From Tissierellia bacterium (GTDB lineage: Bacteria > Bacillota > Clostridia > Tissierellales > Peptoniphilaceae), in contig JAUNVC010000009.1 of assembly GCA_030537875.1 (NCBI GenBank), forward strand, positions 1 through 57,951: 57,951 bases of DNA. The letters run 5' to 3'. The position numbers and the translations under genes were made by a program. How positions within the stretch are numbered: position 1 is the first letter of the stretch; every line of letters starts with the position of its first letter. Under the pieces are notes generated by a model, which saw only the letters and a list, made by a program, of their open reading frames with translations, was not told where the DNA came from and did no database searches. Positions 55,442 through 57,951 of this stretch are shown one piece after another.

Positions 55442-55764
55442 TTCATCCTCCTTTGGGAAATAAAATCAACATCCATATTTCCCACATTTTTTAATACTAT
55501 TTCTCCCGCTTCCACAGGAGCAAGGACTTTGGCCTCCGCCAAAAAAGTTGATACTTTCTCCTTCTCCTCTTCCGTTAAAGGCCTTGAGCTTTTGACAGCC
55601 AGTTTTGACATGGCAGTCCCAACAAAGGAAACCCTCGTGTAAAAAATTGACGTCTCTTCTTGGTGGGCATAGCTCAGCCCTCTGGAGCATCGATTCCCCG
55701 TCACCTTTCCATCAAGGATCCATAGCTCACAACCTATTTTACAGTTTTTACACTGAATTTTCAA
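55438..55764 (-). CDS. DUF1667 Cys-rich redox-associated protein
   Basis: A 108-residue protein with CKNCKIGC near the N-terminus and [14 protein letters not shown] near 25-38, the four-Cys pattern of DUF1667, then TRVSFVG and a beta/alpha tail. DUF1667 usually sits beside or at the end of FAD-dependent NADH oxidase or glycerol-3-phosphate dehydrogenase operons and may bind a metal or FeS cluster. Here no such partner is nearby. A TTG at 55764 with GGAGG seven bases upstream is the likely start; an ATG at 55788 lies inside the MATE gene. Confidence 0.82.
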   Translation of the reverse strand: MKIQCKNCKIGCELWILDGKVTGNRCSRGLSYAHQEETSIFYTRVSFVGTAMSKLAVKSSRPLTEEEKEKVSTFLAEAKVLAPVEAGEIVLKNVGNMDVDFISQRRMK

Positions 55765-57091
55765 GATGAAGCCTCCGATGCTTTGCAAAGTGGAACCATA
55801 TCACTTGAACCGTCCCCTTGATGACAGAACTGATGGAAATTGCCATCCAAATGCCTGCTACCCCGAAAGGTTGCATTAGTGCATAGGCCATTGGAATTCT
55901 TAAAATATTTCCAGCAATTCCAACAATAGATGGGGGCTTGGTCATGGAAAGACCATTGAATGCACCGGCTGTAGCAATCTCAACGGCCATGAACAATTGG
56001 CTAAAGCTTAAAATAAGCAAGTATAATGCTCCCAACTGTAAAGCCTCTGGCTCATGGAGGAAAAGGGACATGATGGGATATCTCCCCAACCATAACAGTA
56101 GGGTTGCAAATATACCGATGCCGACAACAATTCTCATACTTGCAAAATATGCCTCGTTTGCTCTTTTGTGTTTTCCAGCTCCGTAATTCTGTCCCACAAA
56201 CGTTACATTGGCCGTAGAAAAACCTTCCGAAGTCAACCATGAGATACTCTCCACTTGGCTTCCAATAGAAGCGGCCGCCACGGCAGCCGATCCGAAATCA
56301 TTGACCATTCTCGATATAAACATGGAGATAAAACAATGAACTGATGATTGCAACGCAGGTGGAAGTCCAAGATGAAGAATTTCTTTCACCTTCTTTGTAT
56401 CCCAGGCCTTAAGATAATTCACTTGATAATAGAGATAATTCCATTTTCTGCCGATGGTAAGATAAATGAAAAACACAATAACCTGCGCTAGAGCTGTGGC
56501 AAGGGCAGCCCCATATATGCCCATTCCAAACCAGCGAATAAAGGCAAAGTCAAGAAACATATTTACACTTACTCCGATGGCAGAAATTTTAAAGGTGGCT
56601 TTCGAATCACCTGTTGAATTCAAAATAACTGCTAAAATAGGATTCATAAAGACTAGCACAAAGGCGGGACTCATGGTCTTCAAATATGTAAGTGCATGGG
56701 CCAGGGTAACATCATCTTGAATATTAAAAAACGATAGCAATGACTCGCGGAAGAAAAATACAATAGCAGCATAGATACAACCGATGATAAGATTTAGCTT
56801 AACACCGGCATTGATATATTCATGGGCATTTTTCATATCACCCCTGCCATAATTTTGACTCACAGTTGCAGCCAAACCCACATTACATATGAGCAAAATA
56901 GAAGTTGCCATCCAAAAGAAGAAGCCGCAAATACCAACGGCAGCCACGGCCTCTGTCGAGATACCACCAACCCAAAACAGGTCAGTAAGTGTATATAACA
57001 TATTTAAAAAACTAGATCCCATAAGCGGTAAGGCAAGCGCCATCATTTTCTTTGCTATGGGACCTTCTGTTAAATCATGCAGTTTCCTCAT
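55748..57091 (-). CDS. MATE family efflux transporter
   Basis: A 447-residue transporter of the MatE/NorM/DinF fold, with twelve hydrophobic segments in two related halves. The first half has GSSFLNMLYTLTDLFWVG near 27-44 and the second half has the matching QSSVHCFISMFISRMVNDFG near 253-272. These proteins export drugs or metabolites against Na+ or H+. The ATG at 57091 has AGGGA upstream and is preferred over one four codons earlier. It overlaps the map gene end by 17 bases. Confidence 0.9.
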   Translation of the reverse strand: MRKLHDLTEGPIAKKMMALALPLMGSSFLNMLYTLTDLFWVGGISTEAVAAVGICGFFFWMATSILLICNVGLAATVSQNYGRGDMKNAHEYINAGVKLNLIIGCIYAAIVFFFRESLLSFFNIQDDVTLAHALTYLKTMSPAFVLVFMNPILAVILNSTGDSKATFKISAIGVSVNMFLDFAFIRWFGMGIYGAALATALAQVIVFFIYLTIGRKWNYLYYQVNYLKAWDTKKVKEILHLGLPPALQSSVHCFISMFISRMVNDFGSAAVAAASIGSQVESISWLTSEGFSTANVTFVGQNYGAGKHKRANEAYFASMRIVVGIGIFATLLLWLGRYPIMSLFLHEPEALQLGALYLLILSFSQLFMAVEIATAGAFNGLSMTKPPSIVGIAGNILRIPMAYALMQPFGVAGIWMAISISSVIKGTVQVIWFHFAKHRRLHLENSV

Positions 57092-57842
57092 TGAATCCCT
57101 CATCTGTCAAAACCCATATACCATTGTCTGTCATAGCCATGGTATGTTCATATTGGCAAGAAAGAGAACCATCTCTTGTTCTAGCTGTCCATCCATTGGA
57201 GTCCAGCTTTACCTTCCAATCTCCTACATTGATCATGGGCTCGATGGTAAACACCATGCCCTTCCGTATCTTTGGCCCTCGTATTCCTGCGTTATAATGA
57301 AGCACTTGAGGGTCTTCGTGTATTTTTCTGCCTATGCCATGACCTACAAAGTCACGAACCACAGAAAATCCATGGGTGCGAACAAAATTTTCAATTTCAA
57401 CCCCAATATCACCAAAGTGAGCTCCGTTATTGGCCACGGCAATACCTCGTAGCAATGCCTCTTCTGTGACTTCCATCAACTCTTTGGCCTCTTCTGAAAT
57501 GTTTCCCAGTGCATAAGACCATGCGGAATCCGCCAAGTACCCATCCAAGCTAATGACCATATCAATGGTTAGGATATCACCTTCTTTTAAGGGAATATTG
57601 GTGGGAAACCCATGGCAGACTTCATCGTTGACACTGGCACAAGTGGCATAGGGAAATCCCATATATCCTTTCTGTGCTGGAAGACCTCCATGTTGACGTA
57701 AGTAAGATTCTACAAAAGCATCCAGCTCCAATGTTGTTACTCCCGGCTTCACTCTCTTTTGTAGTTCTTCGTGAATACTCCGGAGAAGTCTACCGGCCCG
57801 CTTCATTCCATCTATCATTGTTTGTGATTTTATGCTAATCAA
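57075..57842 (-). CDS. map: type I methionine aminopeptidase
   Basis: Removes the initiator Met from new proteins. It is 255 residues with the five metal ligands in place: Asp pair in ILTIDMVISLDGYLAD near 92-107, His in GHGIGRKIHED near 169-179, Glu in FTIEPM near 203 and Glu in CQYEHTMAMTD near 233. A TTG at 57842 with AGGAG nine bases upstream is the likely start; an ATG three codons earlier is too close to that site. First gene after a good promoter at the window's right end. Confidence 0.94.
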   Translation of the reverse strand: MISIKSQTMIDGMKRAGRLLRSIHEELQKRVKPGVTTLELDAFVESYLRQHGGLPAQKGYMGFPYATCASVNDEVCHGFPTNIPLKEGDILTIDMVISLDGYLADSAWSYALGNISEEAKELMEVTEEALLRGIAVANNGAHFGDIGVEIENFVRTHGFSVVRDFVGHGIGRKIHEDPQVLHYNAGIRGPKIRKGMVFTIEPMINVGDWKVKLDSNGWTARTRDGSLSCQYEHTMAMTDNGIWVLTDEGFNEETA

Positions 57843-57864
57843 GCTTATCATCTCCTAGAATTTC

Positions 57865-57893
57865 ATTGTATATCAAAGTGATGAAAATAGCAA
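57865..57893 (-). promoter_or_regulatory. promoter for map operon
   Basis: TTGCTA (57888-57893), 17 bases and TACAAT (57865-57870) on the minus strand, about 22 bases before the map start. Confidence 0.65.
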
Positions 57894-57899
57894 GATATA

Positions 57900-57951
57900 A
57901 AAACCATGGAGGCTTTCTCCCCTAAGCATCGGAGAAATCCTTCCATGGTTT
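57900..57951 (-). terminator. long hairpin terminator of an upstream gene outside the window
   Basis: On the minus strand AAACCATGGA...GGATTTCTCC pairs with GGAGAAA...TCCATGGTTT and is followed by TTTATATC. The outer 10-bp arm is perfect and the inner arm has small mismatches. It probably ends a gene beyond the right edge. Confidence 0.7.

Noticed and set aside
57900-57951. Long hairpin at the right edge as a structured regulatory RNA
   Set aside because: It reads as a terminator with a T run on the minus strand and lies upstream of the map promoter, so it most simply ends an outside gene.

Overview
The window is a chromosomal housekeeping segment of an anaerobic, amino-acid-fermenting member of the Clostridia (Firmicutes). 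This rests on four things seen in the sequence: a full selenocysteine-dependent glycine reductase operon (trxB-trxA-grdE-grdA-grdB-grdC-grdD) behind a tandem glycine riboswitch; the Firmicutes-type dcw cluster carrying mraZ, sbp and two DUF881 genes; the ysgA-like-pheS-pheT-zapA-mutS2 block; and the gap-pgk-tpiA-eno-secG ... rnr-smpB-ssrA arrangement. Base composition is fairly low in GC and ribosome binding sites are strong (AGGAGG type). Genus and family cannot be fixed from the sequence alone. Relatives of Peptostreptococcaceae, Tissierellia or Acidaminobacteraceae would fit.

Almost every gene lies on the minus strand, so the window is best read from right to left. (1) 57.9-54.7 kb: map, a MATE exporter, an orphan DUF1667 protein and a cyclophilin lipoprotein, ended by a terminator. 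(2) 54.6-50.0 kb: hflX, yigZ, nadE, yebC, a DUF1461 membrane protein and deoC, ended by a strong terminator. (3) 49.9-39.0 kb: dcw cluster mraZ-rsmH-ftsL-ftsI/spoVD-mraY-murD-ftsW-murG-ftsQ-DUF881-DUF881-sbp with MraZ-type boxes in front; ftsZ then follows from its own promoter and has its own terminator. murC, murE, canonical murF, murB and ftsA are not in the cluster. (4) 37.8-34.5 kb: nrdR, a HAD phosphatase, trmL and a Na/Pi cotransporter. (5) 34.3-26.8 kb: glycine riboswitch and the glycine reductase operon. Both grdA and grdB contain an in-frame UGA read as selenocysteine. (6) 26.7-22.5 kb: lower glycolysis operon gap-pgk-tpiA-eno. (7) 22.4-20.1 kb: secG and a membrane pyrophosphatase. 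(8) 20.0-14.1 kb: alpha/beta hydrolase, a membrane-anchored MurF-like ligase, ddl, rnr and smpB. (9) 14.1-12.5 kb: two isolated plus-strand genes (a C39-like peptidase-fold protein and a one-pass membrane protein) flank the minus-strand tmRNA gene. (10) 12.4-0.07 kb: a long apparent operon ktrB/trkH-ktrA/trkA-rRNA methyltransferase-pheS-pheT-zapA-mutS2-argS and two proteins of unknown function.

Functionally the segment joins glycine-driven substrate-level phosphorylation (glycine reductase yields acetyl phosphate, using thioredoxin as reductant), triose-phosphate metabolism, ion-gradient energy saving (membrane pyrophosphatase, Ktr), and cell wall and division genes. No insertion sequence, prophage, CRISPR array or tRNA gene was seen. 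The best leads are the riboswitch and selenoprotein operon, the N-terminally membrane-anchored MurF-like enzyme, the inverted repeat between ssrA and the C39-like gene, and the absence of spoIIGA-sigE-sigG beside ftsZ. I saw no clear evidence of a wholly new system.
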